From positions 318,001 to 382,000 of the forward strand of contig BPHZ01000001.1 in assembly GCA_026003835.1 (NCBI GenBank): a stretch of 64,000 nt of DNA, read 5' to 3'. The stretch is from Herpetosiphonaceae bacterium (GTDB lineage: Bacteria; Chloroflexota; Chloroflexia; Chloroflexales; Herpetosiphonaceae). Both the position numbers and the translations under genes were made by a program. Positions within the stretch are counted from its first letter, which is position 1. Every line of letters begins with the position of its first letter. Below the pieces are notes generated by a model. It was not told where the DNA came from. It ran no database searches and saw only the letters and a program-made list of their open reading frames with translations. Positions 46,830 through 57,600 of the stretch are shown here, one piece after another.

Positions 46830-47210
46830 ATGAATAGAGCATTATGGGTTAACCAGCGTGACACTGTGAAGCTGATCCTTGTTACGCTCGTCATGATTCC
46901 ATTTATGCTTGTGGCCGTATCAGTAGCCGGCACCACAGCTGACAACGACCTTCTGTTTCCGGTTGTCGGTCTCATCGGTATGGCGCTCTGCGCTGGTGCT
47001 GCGTACTGGCTTGGAAACTGGAAGTGGATCCTCATTCCGGTACTTGCGATGCTGGTAGAAATAGCCGTTGCCATCCCAGCCGTGATATGGGAGCCAACTG
47101 GTGGGGAAACCCCTATCAGCATTGTGCTGGAGGCGCCCTTCTGGACCGGACTTCCAGCGCTCGTTGGCGCGGGTGTTGGTTATTTGATCAAGCGAGTTCA
47201 TGCCTCGTGA
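46830..47210 (+). CDS. small membrane protein
   Basis: 126 residues, ATG after GAGGAGGG. Four hydrophobic helices (about 14-35, 42-60, 66-88, 102-120) make it a compact membrane protein. KWILIPVLAMLVEIAVAIPA and LPALVGAGVGYLIKR are the main helices. No family recognised, and it stands alone. Confidence 0.75.
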   Translation: MNRALWVNQRDTVKLILVTLVMIPFMLVAVSVAGTTADNDLLFPVVGLIGMALCAGAAYWLGNWKWILIPVLAMLVEIAVAIPAVIWEPTGGETPISIVLEAPFWTGLPALVGAGVGYLIKRVHAS

Positions 47211-47251
47211 GGGGCTCCGAAAGCGATGGAGAGCGCCTTCTGGTGGCAATG

Positions 47252-48241
47252 CTATTGCGTCACACGCAGAACAATTTTTCCGCGAGCCTGGCCCTTTTCG
47301 CTGTAGATGTGCGCCTCATGGACCGCTTCCAACGGGAATACACGATCTACGACCGTGCGCAGCTCTCCATGCTCGAACATCCGCGAAATAATCCCAAGAT
47401 CTCTCCCTGAGGGGCGTACCCAGGCAAACCCGCTGCTTTTCTTAAAACCGAGGGTATGGCATACTGGATTGAGCCAGGTGCTTAACAGACGAGAAGGGCT
47501 GGCAATATTGGAGATAAAGATGCCTTTTTCCGTTAGCATATGCCGGCACTGATAGAAAGAGGAGTTTGCCACTACATCATAAATGACATCGAACGGGCCT
47601 TCGATGTCGGTCAGTTTCATCTCCTGATAGCTGATAACGTCATCAGCGCCAAGGCTCGCTACCATATCGCGATTCCGATCCCCACACACAGCGGTAACTC
47701 TCGCGCCAAAGAGCCTGGCTGTTTGGATGGCGAAGATGCCAACGCCACCGGATGCGCCGTTGATCAGAACCCGGTCCCCCTGCTTTACTTTCGCGCGATA
47801 ACGTAACGTTTGAAACGCGGTCAACGCTGCTAGCGGAACTGAGGCGGCTTCTTCATGAGACAAATTCTGGGGCTTGAGCGCGAGTGTGTCTTCGCGTGTT
47901 ACAGCATATTCTGCATAAGCCCCAGGTTTAGCAAATCCCGTACAGAGAGGTGTCGGGGACGAGTCGAGCATACAGAAGACCGCGTCGCCCGGCCTGAACC
48001 TGGTGACAGCAGCCCCGACCTCCTCAATGACGCCGGAAACATCGTTACCAAGAATCATCGGGAAGTTCGCCCCCAACAGGTACTTGAGCTCGCCTCTGCG
48101 AATCTTCCAGTCCAGCGGGTTAACCCCCGCTGCGTGGACTCTCAGAAGCACTTGATTCGGATGGAGATCGGGCTTAGGAGCGTTGGAGACGATCTCAAAA
48201 CGTTCTGGTCCGCCAAACCCCTGAATAATTGCTGCTCTCAT
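47252..48241 (-). CDS. NAD(P)-dependent alcohol dehydrogenase (MDR)
   Basis: 329 residues from ATG 48241. Quinone-oxidoreductase-like fold: HAAGVNPLDWKIRRG, ILGNDVSGVIEEVG and the nucleotide loop GASGGVGIFAIQTARLFG. No zinc Cys set is visible, so it is likely a zinc-free NADPH reductase. The start is the first in-frame ATG of the family; an upstream extension adds 62 residues of low-complexity sequence. It lies between the small membrane gene and the defence operon, and shares the minus strand with the latter, but with a gap of about 200 bp. Confidence 0.9.
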   Translation of the reverse strand: MRAAIIQGFGGPERFEIVSNAPKPDLHPNQVLLRVHAAGVNPLDWKIRRGELKYLLGANFPMILGNDVSGVIEEVGAAVTRFRPGDAVFCMLDSSPTPLCTGFAKPGAYAEYAVTREDTLALKPQNLSHEEAASVPLAALTAFQTLRYRAKVKQGDRVLINGASGGVGIFAIQTARLFGARVTAVCGDRNRDMVASLGADDVISYQEMKLTDIEGPFDVIYDVVANSSFYQCRHMLTEKGIFISNIASPSRLLSTWLNPVCHTLGFKKSSGFAWVRPSGRDLGIISRMFEHGELRTVVDRVFPLEAVHEAHIYSEKGQARGKIVLRVTQ

Positions 48242-48439
48242 GCTGGCTACTCGATATTCAATGCTGATGTCCGGGTGACGGGGCGTTTTAGCCGCGCCCG
48301 CCATTATTGTACAGCCAAATCGCTCTCCAAAGAGAGGCTGGCGAGAGCGTGTGTTATAAAGCTCTTCCTGGAACTGACGAGATCCGGAGCGTCTTTGACA
48401 CAGAGTATAGCTGTTGTCGCTATCCACACATGCGCTTGT

Positions 48440-50797
48440 CTATCGCCAGGCAAGCAGGAGGATGTTCAGCGCCCCATCGCCGAGCGGGCCGCTTTGACAG
48501 GTGAGCTTTTGCAGCTCGCTGTATTCTTTGCGGGAAACGATGTCGGTATGGGCCGCTTTATTGCGTAGTTGGGCAATACGGTCGAGCGCTTTGATAAAGC
48601 TGTCAAAGCTGATTTCTCGCTCCGGGTCCTCCGTATCAATCCGGCCGTGCCAGTGATGGGCAGCATACTCGACAATGCGCTGCCAGTTGCCTTCCGAGTC
48701 CTCCGGCCTGCGGCGGATGTACGGAAGGGCGCCAAGGGTTTGTTTTTTGGGATTTGCCAGCAGGCCCTGCAGCGTTGGGCAGCGAAAAATGGACCGCTGC
48801 ACTTCTCGCTCCATCACACTTGAGATGTGGATGGCCGGCGCCGAGTAGTCGTGCGCCTGGATTGAGTCAAGTTGTTCGACCAGGAAGACTGCCAGGGCGA
48901 GCGACTCCTTCTCGGTTTCCGCCAACAGGTCGAGGGTGTGATCCATGCCGAGATCGCGTAGGCGCTGGTAGTAGATGTGGATCTGGCGATAGGCGCCGGC
49001 AATGTCCGCGAAGCGACGGGTAATTTCTTCGACCTGACGCGCAATCGTGCTCACGTGCTCCTCGTCGAGGCTCTCCTGGCTCGCAAAGATCTGCTGTAGT
49101 TCGGTGAGTAGCTCTCCCGCGGTGCGCGGCGGGCGGATGGGCTTTCTGCTGCCCGGGAGATGAATGATCTGGCAAATCCAGGGGTCTTCGCAGCAGTGTT
49201 GCTGTCTGCTGACTAGATCGACGCGCCATGGCCCGATATGAGGCTTTGGGCAGAGCAAGAGGTCGGAGGGATCGCTGTGGATAGCCCGTCCATAGCGATC
49301 AACCAGGTTGCTTTGCTCGTTCGCGCTCAGGCTATCCAGAAACATGCCGTGGCAACCAGGAACACGGGGCCGGCGCAGACGCTGATGCGCTTGATCAAGC
49401 AGATTGAGCAGGGTTTGTCGTACTTCCGCTGTATGCGGGCCAATCGGTGGCAGCAGCCTGGTCATGGTTACTTCTTGCTGGGGCACGATGGTCTGATCGT
49501 GGCCGTGGGCCGGCGTCAGGCGATATGTGCCCAGCACAGAGAGATCCGGCTGTTGATCGCCGGCGTGACCGTTCTGCCCATTGCTGGATGGCGACTCTTT
49601 GAGAAAGGCAAAGAGCAGCGTGCCGTAGGTTTCGCCCAGCAGGTTGAGGTCGGCGATCATGCGTTTGACTGGAGCGGAGGGCGCTCCAGGCGTATCGGGC
49701 TCGCGGTAGTATTTGGCGTCCCAGACAATGCCTGGCTCGCGCCAGTAGAGCCTCCCCTCATACTCGATCCTCTCGGCAGGTGGATCGATACGCTCCAGGT
49801 AGAAGTCCGGGCGAACGCCGGGAACGGGGCCGCTGTCGGGGTGACTGCTCCAGAGCGCAACCGGCGCGGGCACCGCCTGGTCGTGTTGCAGGCGATAGAC
49901 CCGCGCATCATCGCCCTCGCCCCACTGAAATTCCAGCCGCATACGCCCCCTGGCTCCATCAAATCGCCGCAGACGCCCCAGCTCCGCCAGTAGATCCGCT
50001 ACTTCATAGAAGATCCAGATCTGGTAGAGATAGTTATCGCGCGCCGTCGCGCCGATAACCGGCAGGAGCTCCTGTTGCGCTGACGGATCGAGCAGGCGCA
50101 GGCTCTCCAGGCGCCGTCGCCAGGCAAGCAGGTCGTCGTAGGCGCTGTTCCGGCCGGGCAGCAGGTTTTCCTCAACCGCCTGCGCAAGATCCTCGATGGT
50201 CGTCGTCCCATAGCCGGCCAGGATCTCCTGGCTCTCGTTGACCAGTCCGGCGAACTGTAGGAAGACTAGCTCGCGAGTACAGGCGTGAATAATCTCGTTG
50301 AGCGGATGGCGAAAGACGCCATCGCGGTCGGCGCTCGCCTCGATGTCGAGCAGTCGCTCGGCGGCCATGCGATATTCCAATATGGTGGCGACCGTCAGCA
50401 GATTTTCCGGCGTGGCAAAGTGGCGCCGTCGCTGGCGTGTCACCACCTCCAGCGGTGGGCGGCCGGGAAGATCGCGCCAGCCGGCCGCCAGGGTGCGCGG
50501 CCAGTCAATGTGCCCGCGTGACGGCAGCTCCTCCTCCTGCGTCTCGCGGGGAGCGGAGAAGCTCAAGCGGCGTTTAATGCGCGGCAGAATAGACAAGAAC
50601 AGCTCATCGCGGAGATAGAAGAGCACCGCAAGCTCGCGGTAGCGCTCCAGCAGGGGATCGCTCAGCGTCTCATGATCGCCGGTCTGCTCGGCGAAGGTTG
50701 GCCCAAAGCGGGCGGCATCGTGGCGCAGCAGCAGCTCGACCATGCGCCCCTGCATCCATAAAAATGCCTCATGCTCGGCTGGGCTGGGCGCGGCCAT
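48440..50797 (-). CDS. DUF2357 PD-(D/E)XK nuclease with HEPN-like C-terminus
   Basis: 785 residues, last gene of the defence operon; its ATG lies one base after the McrB-like stop. Residues 90-150 (HIDWPRTL...PPLEVVTRQRRRHFATPENLL) are the DUF2357 signature. GVRPDFYL (D331) and IVWDAKYYR (D360, K362) form a PD-(D/E)XK nuclease site. The C-terminal 340 residues are an added region: a coiled-coil/helical part (about 600-650), then LRNKAAHTDIVSRKEY with RNKAAH at 745-750, which fits the HEPN RNase motif R-x4-H. It is probably the DNA-cutting (McrC-like) partner, with a possible RNase domain. Confidence 0.88.
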   Translation of the reverse strand: MAAPSPAEHEAFLWMQGRMVELLLRHDAARFGPTFAEQTGDHETLSDPLLERYRELAVLFYLRDELFLSILPRIKRRLSFSAPRETQEEELPSRGHIDWPRTLAAGWRDLPGRPPLEVVTRQRRRHFATPENLLTVATILEYRMAAERLLDIEASADRDGVFRHPLNEIIHACTRELVFLQFAGLVNESQEILAGYGTTTIEDLAQAVEENLLPGRNSAYDDLLAWRRRLESLRLLDPSAQQELLPVIGATARDNYLYQIWIFYEVADLLAELGRLRRFDGARGRMRLEFQWGEGDDARVYRLQHDQAVPAPVALWSSHPDSGPVPGVRPDFYLERIDPPAERIEYEGRLYWREPGIVWDAKYYREPDTPGAPSAPVKRMIADLNLLGETYGTLLFAFLKESPSSNGQNGHAGDQQPDLSVLGTYRLTPAHGHDQTIVPQQEVTMTRLLPPIGPHTAEVRQTLLNLLDQAHQRLRRPRVPGCHGMFLDSLSANEQSNLVDRYGRAIHSDPSDLLLCPKPHIGPWRVDLVSRQQHCCEDPWICQIIHLPGSRKPIRPPRTAGELLTELQQIFASQESLDEEHVSTIARQVEEITRRFADIAGAYRQIHIYYQRLRDLGMDHTLDLLAETEKESLALAVFLVEQLDSIQAHDYSAPAIHISSVMEREVQRSIFRCPTLQGLLANPKKQTLGALPYIRRRPEDSEGNWQRIVEYAAHHWHGRIDTEDPEREISFDSFIKALDRIAQLRNKAAHTDIVSRKEYSELQKLTCQSGPLGDGALNILLLAWR

Positions 50798-50798
50798 C

Positions 50799-53700
50799 TT
50801 ACAGCCCTCGCTCGCTCATCAGGCTGCGCAGTCGCCGGCGGAATGCGCTCGGCCTGGGCAGAACCAGCGGCTCGCCAACGTTGAACACCCGTCCGAGCTG
50901 CTCCGCGCTGGGGAAGTGCGTTCCGCTGGTATCGATATCGCTGCTGCCATTGCGTACCTCGTCGGCCTCGCGGAAGGCGTGCAGCAGCGTCGCAAGGCGG
51001 CTGAGAGGGATCTTAAGCGCGGCAAGCTGCTGGGCGAAGGCCCGGGCATCGCCTGCGTGCTCGGTGTACAGCAGGATCATCCGCTGCTCGTCGCGTGTCA
51101 TCACTTGCAGCTGGTCGGCCAGCGAGTCGGCCAGCGCCGCGTCGAGCGCCTCGTCCCAGGGCATTTCGACGAGCACGCCGGCGAACAGGATGGCATAGAC
51201 GGCGATGGCTTGAGCGGTTCCCAGCTGGCGGAAGACCCGAACGGCCTCAAAGAGTCGCCAGAACGAGTCGAGCGCCGCAGCGGCGGTGCTGTCCTCGACG
51301 CGCAGCTCATAGCGGTGAAGTCCATCGACGAGCACGGGCTGCGCTGAAAGCACACCGGCCCAGTGGTAGGCCGGCGGCTCCCCCTCGACGCTGATCTGAG
51401 CGAAGCCGTTGGCGTGGAGCCGGCGCAGCGCTTGCATCGCGGCGATGCCGCGCTCGTAAGGCGCTTGCGCCGGCGGCGGCGGCAGCACGTCGATAAAATC
51501 AAAGCGGCGTTTGAGCGCTTCGCTCATCTGGTTGAGAAAGTGACGGTCGAAGGAGTTGAGCGTGCCGATAATCCGGAAATCGGCGGGCAGCGGCAGCGCG
51601 ACATCCCGACCGTCGCCGGCGGGCACGCTAAGGGCCGCATGGTCGCCCCCGCCGAGCGTGGTCAGCAGGCTGCCGAAGGCGGCGTCGATGGGGGCACGGG
51701 TGAACTCGTCGATCACCAGCCATGCGCCACGGTAGCGCTCGCCGTTCTCCCGATAATCCCGCCGGATATAGGGCGGGGCGGGCAGCCGGCGGCCGCCGCC
51801 GGTGCCGGCGTAGTGCTTGAGAATGGTCTGGGTCAGTCTTCCATATTGGATGTTGAAGCTTAATTCGCCGCGCTCGCCGTCCAACCGGGGGCCAATACCG
51901 CCGACCACATCGCGCACGCCCCAGTCTTCGGTGGCTGTGACGACAACCGGCAGGTAGCCGCTGCGCCGCTCGACCCGGCTTTCCACCGGCTCCGCGCCAA
52001 GATCCGTGGTCAGGCGTGTCAGCGTCTGCGGCTCCTCCTGCCAGAGCAGCATGGGCAGCCGCTTTGCCAGCTCGGTCTTGCCGGTCCCCGGCGGCCCGCT
52101 GAGCACGACATGCCGTCCGGCCATCAGTGAGCGGTAGACGCGGCGAACAGTGCTGGTATCGATCAGCAGCTCCTGTCCCAGCTCGGCAAGTCGATCCGCG
52201 AGGTTGAGGGCGGGCGGGAGCGGCCCGCCGGCGTCTTCGAGTTCGGAGACCAGCCTGCCGTCCAGCTCGGCCTGCAAGACCCTGAGAAACTCGTTGTAGG
52301 CGGCGCTCGCCGGATCGTCGCCGTCGAGCGGCTCAAACGCGGCTTCGGCCCAGCGCCACTGATCGCTTTCGACGAGCACCAGCCCGGCCTCGGCGTACCA
52401 GGAGAGCAGTTGATGGCTATCGGGCCCCAGTTCAGGCGCGAACTGCTCGATCGGCTGCGGCATAGCTGCGGAGCGCAGGCGGCGCATTATCGAGAGCGCC
52501 GGGAGGGTGTAGAGATCTTCCGCGCCCTCGGCCGGTACCAGCAGCGCCAACGCCATCAGCCGAAGCAAGGCCGCCGCATCGCCGCTGGTGTATGGCCGGC
52601 GGCGGTAGGTTTCATCGCCCTCGCTGCCCACGAGCCGCAGCTGGCGCAGGTCGTCAACCAGCGCCTCCTCGTCGATGTCCTCGTTCAGCCCTGCACCGAA
52701 TGCGCGCGCCAGGCCCAGCAGGTCGCCGGCGGTATAGGCCTGGTCGTCCAGCCGCTGGATAAAGTCGCGGAAGTGTTTGAGCGAGGGCCAGGCTGACGGC
52801 AGGCGCGTCTCCGGGGTGGGGGTGCCCGCGTCGTCAACGCCCAGCAGCGAGAGCAGCGCCACGTAGTCATCACGGCTGAGAGGGATGACGGTGTGCGGGT
52901 TTTTCAGCCGGTTGTAGAGATCGGTATTGGCCGGTTCCTTGAGCTGTTCCAGGATGGGGATCGGTTCGGCGGGCGCGTCCGCCCAGGCGACGCCGATGCG
53001 CTGGGGGTAGCTGCCGTCGAAGACCGCTGCATCGGGCGTCTGCTGTTCGCGGATGTCGTAGTAGGGCCGGGTCACGACGCCGATACCGCCGATGGTGCCG
53101 CCTTGAATATAGGCCACAACGCGATCGCCGACCTTGATGCGTTTGAGCCTCTTGACGCTCTGGTTGGTCGAATCGAAGGGCCAGTCGATACCGATCACGC
53201 CATGCTTGCGGGCCTCGTCCCACAGCTCGCGCGGGAAATGGATGCGCCAGAACCCGGCATCAGGGCCGGCGTAGATCGCCGGCTCCCGTCCTGGCGGAAA
53301 GTCGTCCGGCATGGGGGGCGGAGGGGTCTTCGGGTCAGCAAGGATCCAGGTGTTTTTGCCCAGGTTCTGGAAGCGTGGATCGCGCAGCATTGCCGTGGAG
53401 AGCGAAAGCTGAGGGGTTTGACCACTGGGCGCGATAAGCCCCGCTTGGAGCGCGCGTTCCAGAATCGTCGAGAGGCTCAGCGGCCCGCCGCCTGCGCGGG
53501 TCAGAATGGTAAAGGCTGCATCGGCCATGCTCATAGGCCCACCCTCCTGTGTGGCGCTTTTCGCGGCATCGATAATGGTCCGGAATTCCTCAGGTGAGAT
53601 CTCGCGAATGCTGTGGCCCCGGAAGGCGGTTGCCAATCCTTTCGAGAGCCAGGGCAGGCGCTGGGTCAGGCTGCCGGCGTTGCCTTTGAGCTTGAGCGGC

Positions 53701-54557
53701 ACGGGAAACTCATGCTGGTCGAGATCAAGCTTCCAGACCGGATGGCCCGACTCGTCGGGTGGGCCCTCCGTGATGTCTGTAACCCGCGCCCAGGCAGTGA
53801 AGGCGTAATGCGGGCCGGTACGGTAGATGACGACATGGACCGGCGGCCCGCCCTGCCGCTGTTGCTCCAGCGCCTCAAGCAGGCGGCGGGGTTCTCCGCC
53901 GGTGTGAATGGTAAAGTTAAAGCTTTCGCCGTAGCGCTGGTCGCCCCAGTCCTCGCCATGCACCAGGACGAAAGCGGGAGCGTCGGCCTCCGGCCATTGC
54001 TGCGGCGAATCGGCTACGGTTTCTGCAGTACCACCATTTTCTACCATTGTTTGAAGCGCAATACGAATCTGTTCAGCTCCGCTGATACCTGCCTCGGCGC
54101 CGGTAACACCAGTATCATTGCTGTGCTCCGGCGGCGGCGATTCGGAGGCGCTCTGCACGCGCTGAACGGCGCGGGCCAGGCGATCCAGCAGCGAGGCCGG
54201 CTGCGCTCCGTCTCCCTGTGTCTCCGTTGCCGGGGGAGCGCCGTCCAGCCAGGGCGGTGTGTAGCCCGCGTCTGCCAGGCGCTGGCGGGCGCGCTCAAGC
54301 TCCTGCGGCGTAAAGAGCGGCGCGAACTCCGGTCTCAGCGCCTGCGCCTCGACCGACAGATCGAGCCGTCCGGCCTCCCATAGCCTGGTAAAGCCGTCGG
54401 AGACCTCCTGCCGCTGCAACAGCGCGCGGGCCGTCGCCAGCCCACCGCTTTGGTTGACCATCTGCAGGAACTGCGTGGGCCTGTAGTTTATGCTCCTGGC
54501 GGCTTCGGTATAGATGTTGAGCATCGCCTGGTGAAAGGCTTGTTCAAGGTCGCTCAT
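50799..54557 (-). CDS. McrB-like AAA+ protein with HARE-HTH and EVE-like domains
   Basis: 1252 residues. The head (1-100: FHQAMLNIYTEAARSINYRPTQFLQM...VSDGFTRLWE...FTPQELERAR) is a module common in restriction loci. 342-407 looks like a HARE-type winged helix, and 427-520 (GPDAGFWRIHFPRELW, VVAYIQGGTIGGIGVV) is EVE/PUA-like, a fold that recognises modified bases. The AAA+ domain has Walker A GPPGTGKT (821-828), Walker B WLVIDEF (946-952), sensor GTLNSFD (998-1004) and RRF (1017-1019), as in McrB. It is likely the DNA-sensing motor for the nuclease encoded next to it. Confidence 0.9.
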   Translation of the reverse strand: MSDLEQAFHQAMLNIYTEAARSINYRPTQFLQMVNQSGGLATARALLQRQEVSDGFTRLWEAGRLDLSVEAQALRPEFAPLFTPQELERARQRLADAGYTPPWLDGAPPATETQGDGAQPASLLDRLARAVQRVQSASESPPPEHSNDTGVTGAEAGISGAEQIRIALQTMVENGGTAETVADSPQQWPEADAPAFVLVHGEDWGDQRYGESFNFTIHTGGEPRRLLEALEQQRQGGPPVHVVIYRTGPHYAFTAWARVTDITEGPPDESGHPVWKLDLDQHEFPVPLKLKGNAGSLTQRLPWLSKGLATAFRGHSIREISPEEFRTIIDAAKSATQEGGPMSMADAAFTILTRAGGGPLSLSTILERALQAGLIAPSGQTPQLSLSTAMLRDPRFQNLGKNTWILADPKTPPPPMPDDFPPGREPAIYAGPDAGFWRIHFPRELWDEARKHGVIGIDWPFDSTNQSVKRLKRIKVGDRVVAYIQGGTIGGIGVVTRPYYDIREQQTPDAAVFDGSYPQRIGVAWADAPAEPIPILEQLKEPANTDLYNRLKNPHTVIPLSRDDYVALLSLLGVDDAGTPTPETRLPSAWPSLKHFRDFIQRLDDQAYTAGDLLGLARAFGAGLNEDIDEEALVDDLRQLRLVGSEGDETYRRRPYTSGDAAALLRLMALALLVPAEGAEDLYTLPALSIMRRLRSAAMPQPIEQFAPELGPDSHQLLSWYAEAGLVLVESDQWRWAEAAFEPLDGDDPASAAYNEFLRVLQAELDGRLVSELEDAGGPLPPALNLADRLAELGQELLIDTSTVRRVYRSLMAGRHVVLSGPPGTGKTELAKRLPMLLWQEEPQTLTRLTTDLGAEPVESRVERRSGYLPVVVTATEDWGVRDVVGGIGPRLDGERGELSFNIQYGRLTQTILKHYAGTGGGRRLPAPPYIRRDYRENGERYRGAWLVIDEFTRAPIDAAFGSLLTTLGGGDHAALSVPAGDGRDVALPLPADFRIIGTLNSFDRHFLNQMSEALKRRFDFIDVLPPPPAQAPYERGIAAMQALRRLHANGFAQISVEGEPPAYHWAGVLSAQPVLVDGLHRYELRVEDSTAAAALDSFWRLFEAVRVFRQLGTAQAIAVYAILFAGVLVEMPWDEALDAALADSLADQLQVMTRDEQRMILLYTEHAGDARAFAQQLAALKIPLSRLATLLHAFREADEVRNGSSDIDTSGTHFPSAEQLGRVFNVGEPLVLPRPSAFRRRLRSLMSERGL

Positions 54558-54654
54558 GCGCTGCCCCCTCTAAAATGCCGCTCTATCGTTCTTGTGGATC
54601 GCGCCAGCTCTGCTTGCTACTGGCCTGCTCGATCCGGTTCCGCTGCTCCTGAGA

Positions 54655-57600
54655 TCAGCTCCGTCGCGCCTCCTCGCGATCCCACGCCTCCAGCACCAGC
54701 CGTCGGGTGCGGTACTCGCCATACTGCCCGATCTCCTTCTCCTTCAGCACGCGGAAGGTCTCGCCTGGGAAGTCCGGCCCATAGACGTCGGCGGGGTCGA
54801 GGATGTAGCGCAGCTCGTCGCGGGTCAGGCCATAGAGCCGGGCGATGCGCGCGTCCAGCTCAGCCCTGATCACAGCTCGCCGCTCCTCGTTCCACCTGAA
54901 GGGCGGCAGGGGAAAGCCGGCCCGTGGCGCGAACAGCTCCGGCGGCGCGTCCCGGTTACACGCCGCGTTGCGCGCCAGCACCTCACACCGGCCCGCCTCG
55001 TCCTGCTCCGCCCAGATATCTTCGGCGAAGGGCTGCATGTCCCAGGCGGTATAGACCAGCTCCAGCACGCGCGGCACGATGAAGGCGATGTCCTCGGCGC
55101 TGAAGGCGTCGGGCGCGAGGACGGGGAGTTGTTTGACAACAAAAAAGTTTAGATTCGTTCCCCCTAATTTGTGGCGTGCTACAAAATCAAGGACTAAGCT
55201 ATCAAGGGTGACAAGCAGACAGCCGAAAAGAACTGTTGGATGTTGCTCGTGAAGCAGTACCACTGGCGCACTATTTCCTACCCCTACGTGCGGCAGCAGG
55301 CTGAAGATAGCGGTGCGTTCATTGGTGGCATTTGTAATATTCCGAAACCCCAGCAGCCAGCGCCGCTCCCACCTGCCCTCCAGCCGCGCCTCGACCTCCG
55401 CCTGCGGCACCCAATAGCGCGGCGTGACCATGCAGAATGGATGGGCCAGCTCGTCAAGGGTGAACTCGCGGCTCCCACCGTTCTCGTATGTCGCCCAGCG
55501 GTGGGTGAACTGGTGGAGCAGCTTGGCCTCGTAGAGCGGCAGCAGGCCGGCGCCCGGCGCTGTGGCGAAGAGGTGGCTGTCGTTGGCCATGTGAAACATT
55601 GCCATGAAGGAGACGCCCCAGGGATTTATATTGCTCTGCTCATCGACGAGCACCGGAACGCGGCGGTAGATGGTCTTTGTAAGCTCTGCATCTGCATTGG
55701 TGCGGAAGACCGGGCAAGTGCGCGTGTTGGGGTTGAGCAGCGCGATCTCCTCCGAAGTGAGCGTAAAGCCGCGCCATCTATCTGTAAGCTGCTCAGTATT
55801 TGTGGCGAAGAAGAGGAATCGCGTCGGCTCTCGCGTTTCACCGATGGTCAGCAGACAGAATTTGTAGCTTCGATGGACTCCTGGGAAGATGGCCTCCCGA
55901 TTTTCAAAATCATACAGGCTGATCAATTGCCTGTGCTGATTGAGATCACCAAAAAACTGCTTACAGGTATCATCCGTCGCAATTCCCGTCGGCACAATAA
56001 TCCCAGCGCGTCCGAGAGGGTTGATCATCGTGCGCGCCTGCTCCGCAAACAGCGCATAGGTGTTCACATCCCCGACGGCTGTCAGCGGAAAGCGGCCGGA
56101 GGCGCGTACAAAGCGGCTCTCGGCTTCGGCCAGGTGCTTCGCCAGGTCGAATTTTTCCACGCGCGCCCGCCTGGCCGGATCGTCGCTGGCTCGCCACTCG
56201 GCGATGAGCCGCTCGCGTTCGGCCTTGTTGGGCGCCTGGGCGATAGAGGGAACGTCGATCCAGTGCTCCTGCTCTTGCAGCTTGATGCGCTCCCACGGCG
56301 GGTTGCCCAGCACCACATCGAAGCCGCCCGCGCCATCCTCGCCGAACACCTGCGGAAACTCCAGCTCCCAGTGGAAGAAGCCCAGCTCGACGGCCAGCTC
56401 ATTGACGCGCCCAACCGTCAGGCCATGAGTCGTGCCAGGGCTGTGCTTGAAATTGAGCAGCGTCTGCGTGGTGGGAATGGTCGGGTCGTTGGGGTCGGTG
56501 AGCGGCAGAAAGAAGGCAGCGGTCCACAGGTTGTAGAGCGTCCAGGTGTCGTACCAGCCCGTCCCCCTGGCGTGGAGCTGCTGATAGCGGGCGGCTTTGG
56601 CGCGCACGGCGGCAACGCTGGTGTCGGGCGCGGCGTCGAGCTGGCGGGCGGCCTGCGCCAGGTTGTCCCGCGGGCGGCTATCGCCATAGTCGAGCGCCAG
56701 CATCTGCTGGCCCGTCCGGTGCGCCTCGCGCTCTTTCTTGTTGCGCTTGCGGAAGGCGGCAGCGGCGGCTTTGTCGTCGCCGGTGACCTCCTTGAAGGCG
56801 CCGTCGGGGATGCCCTGCTCCACGAGCGCGCGCGTGGCGCCGATCAGGCTGTTGCCGCGCCGGATGTGGGCGTCGAGGAACGAGAGCGGCATGCCGCTGT
56901 TGTAGCCCTCGATCCACAACGCCAGCTTGCAGAGATCCACCGCCAGCGGGTTGAGATCGACGCCGTAGATACAGCGCGAGATCACATCACGCACGGCGCG
57001 GCGGAACTGATCGGGGCTGGGCTGATCCTCGCCCGATCGCACCTTCGCCAGCTCCCGGCCCAGGCGGCGGGCGGCGGCCAGCAGGAAGTGGCCCGATCCG
57101 CAGGCCGGATCGCAGACGGTGATGCTCAAAATGGCCTGCTCGCGGGCCTGACGATCCGGCCCGGCGGCGCGCAGCCGCTCGTGCAGCACCGGCTCAAGCG
57201 CGCTCTTGATCAGCTCCTGCACCAGCTCAGGGCGCGTATAGTACGAGCCGGTGGTTTTGCGCTCGGTGCCGGCGGCAAACCTGAAGGGCGCCGCCGAGGT
57301 CGTCTCGACCACCGGGCGCAGGTCGAGCAAGCTCTCGTACACGCTGCCCAGCTCCTCGACATCCAGCGCGGCATAGTTGACCCGGCGCAAGTGCTTGCTC
57401 TGCTGATCGCGGTAGAGCGAGAGCGCGCGTATCGCCCGCACCAGCACATTGTTGTACAGCCTGGTTGTCTCCAGATCGGGGATAGCATCCTCGCCAAAGA
57501 GATCGCCGTCGAGCGCCGTTACGCCGAGGATCGTGGCGCTCTCGTCGTCGCGCAGCAGGCGGAAGGTGGTGAGCAGCCCCAGCCAGAGATCGCCATGGCG

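Noticed and set aside
47855..48568. A 237-codon plus-strand open frame
   Set aside because: It is antisense to the oxidoreductase and the DUF2357 gene end.
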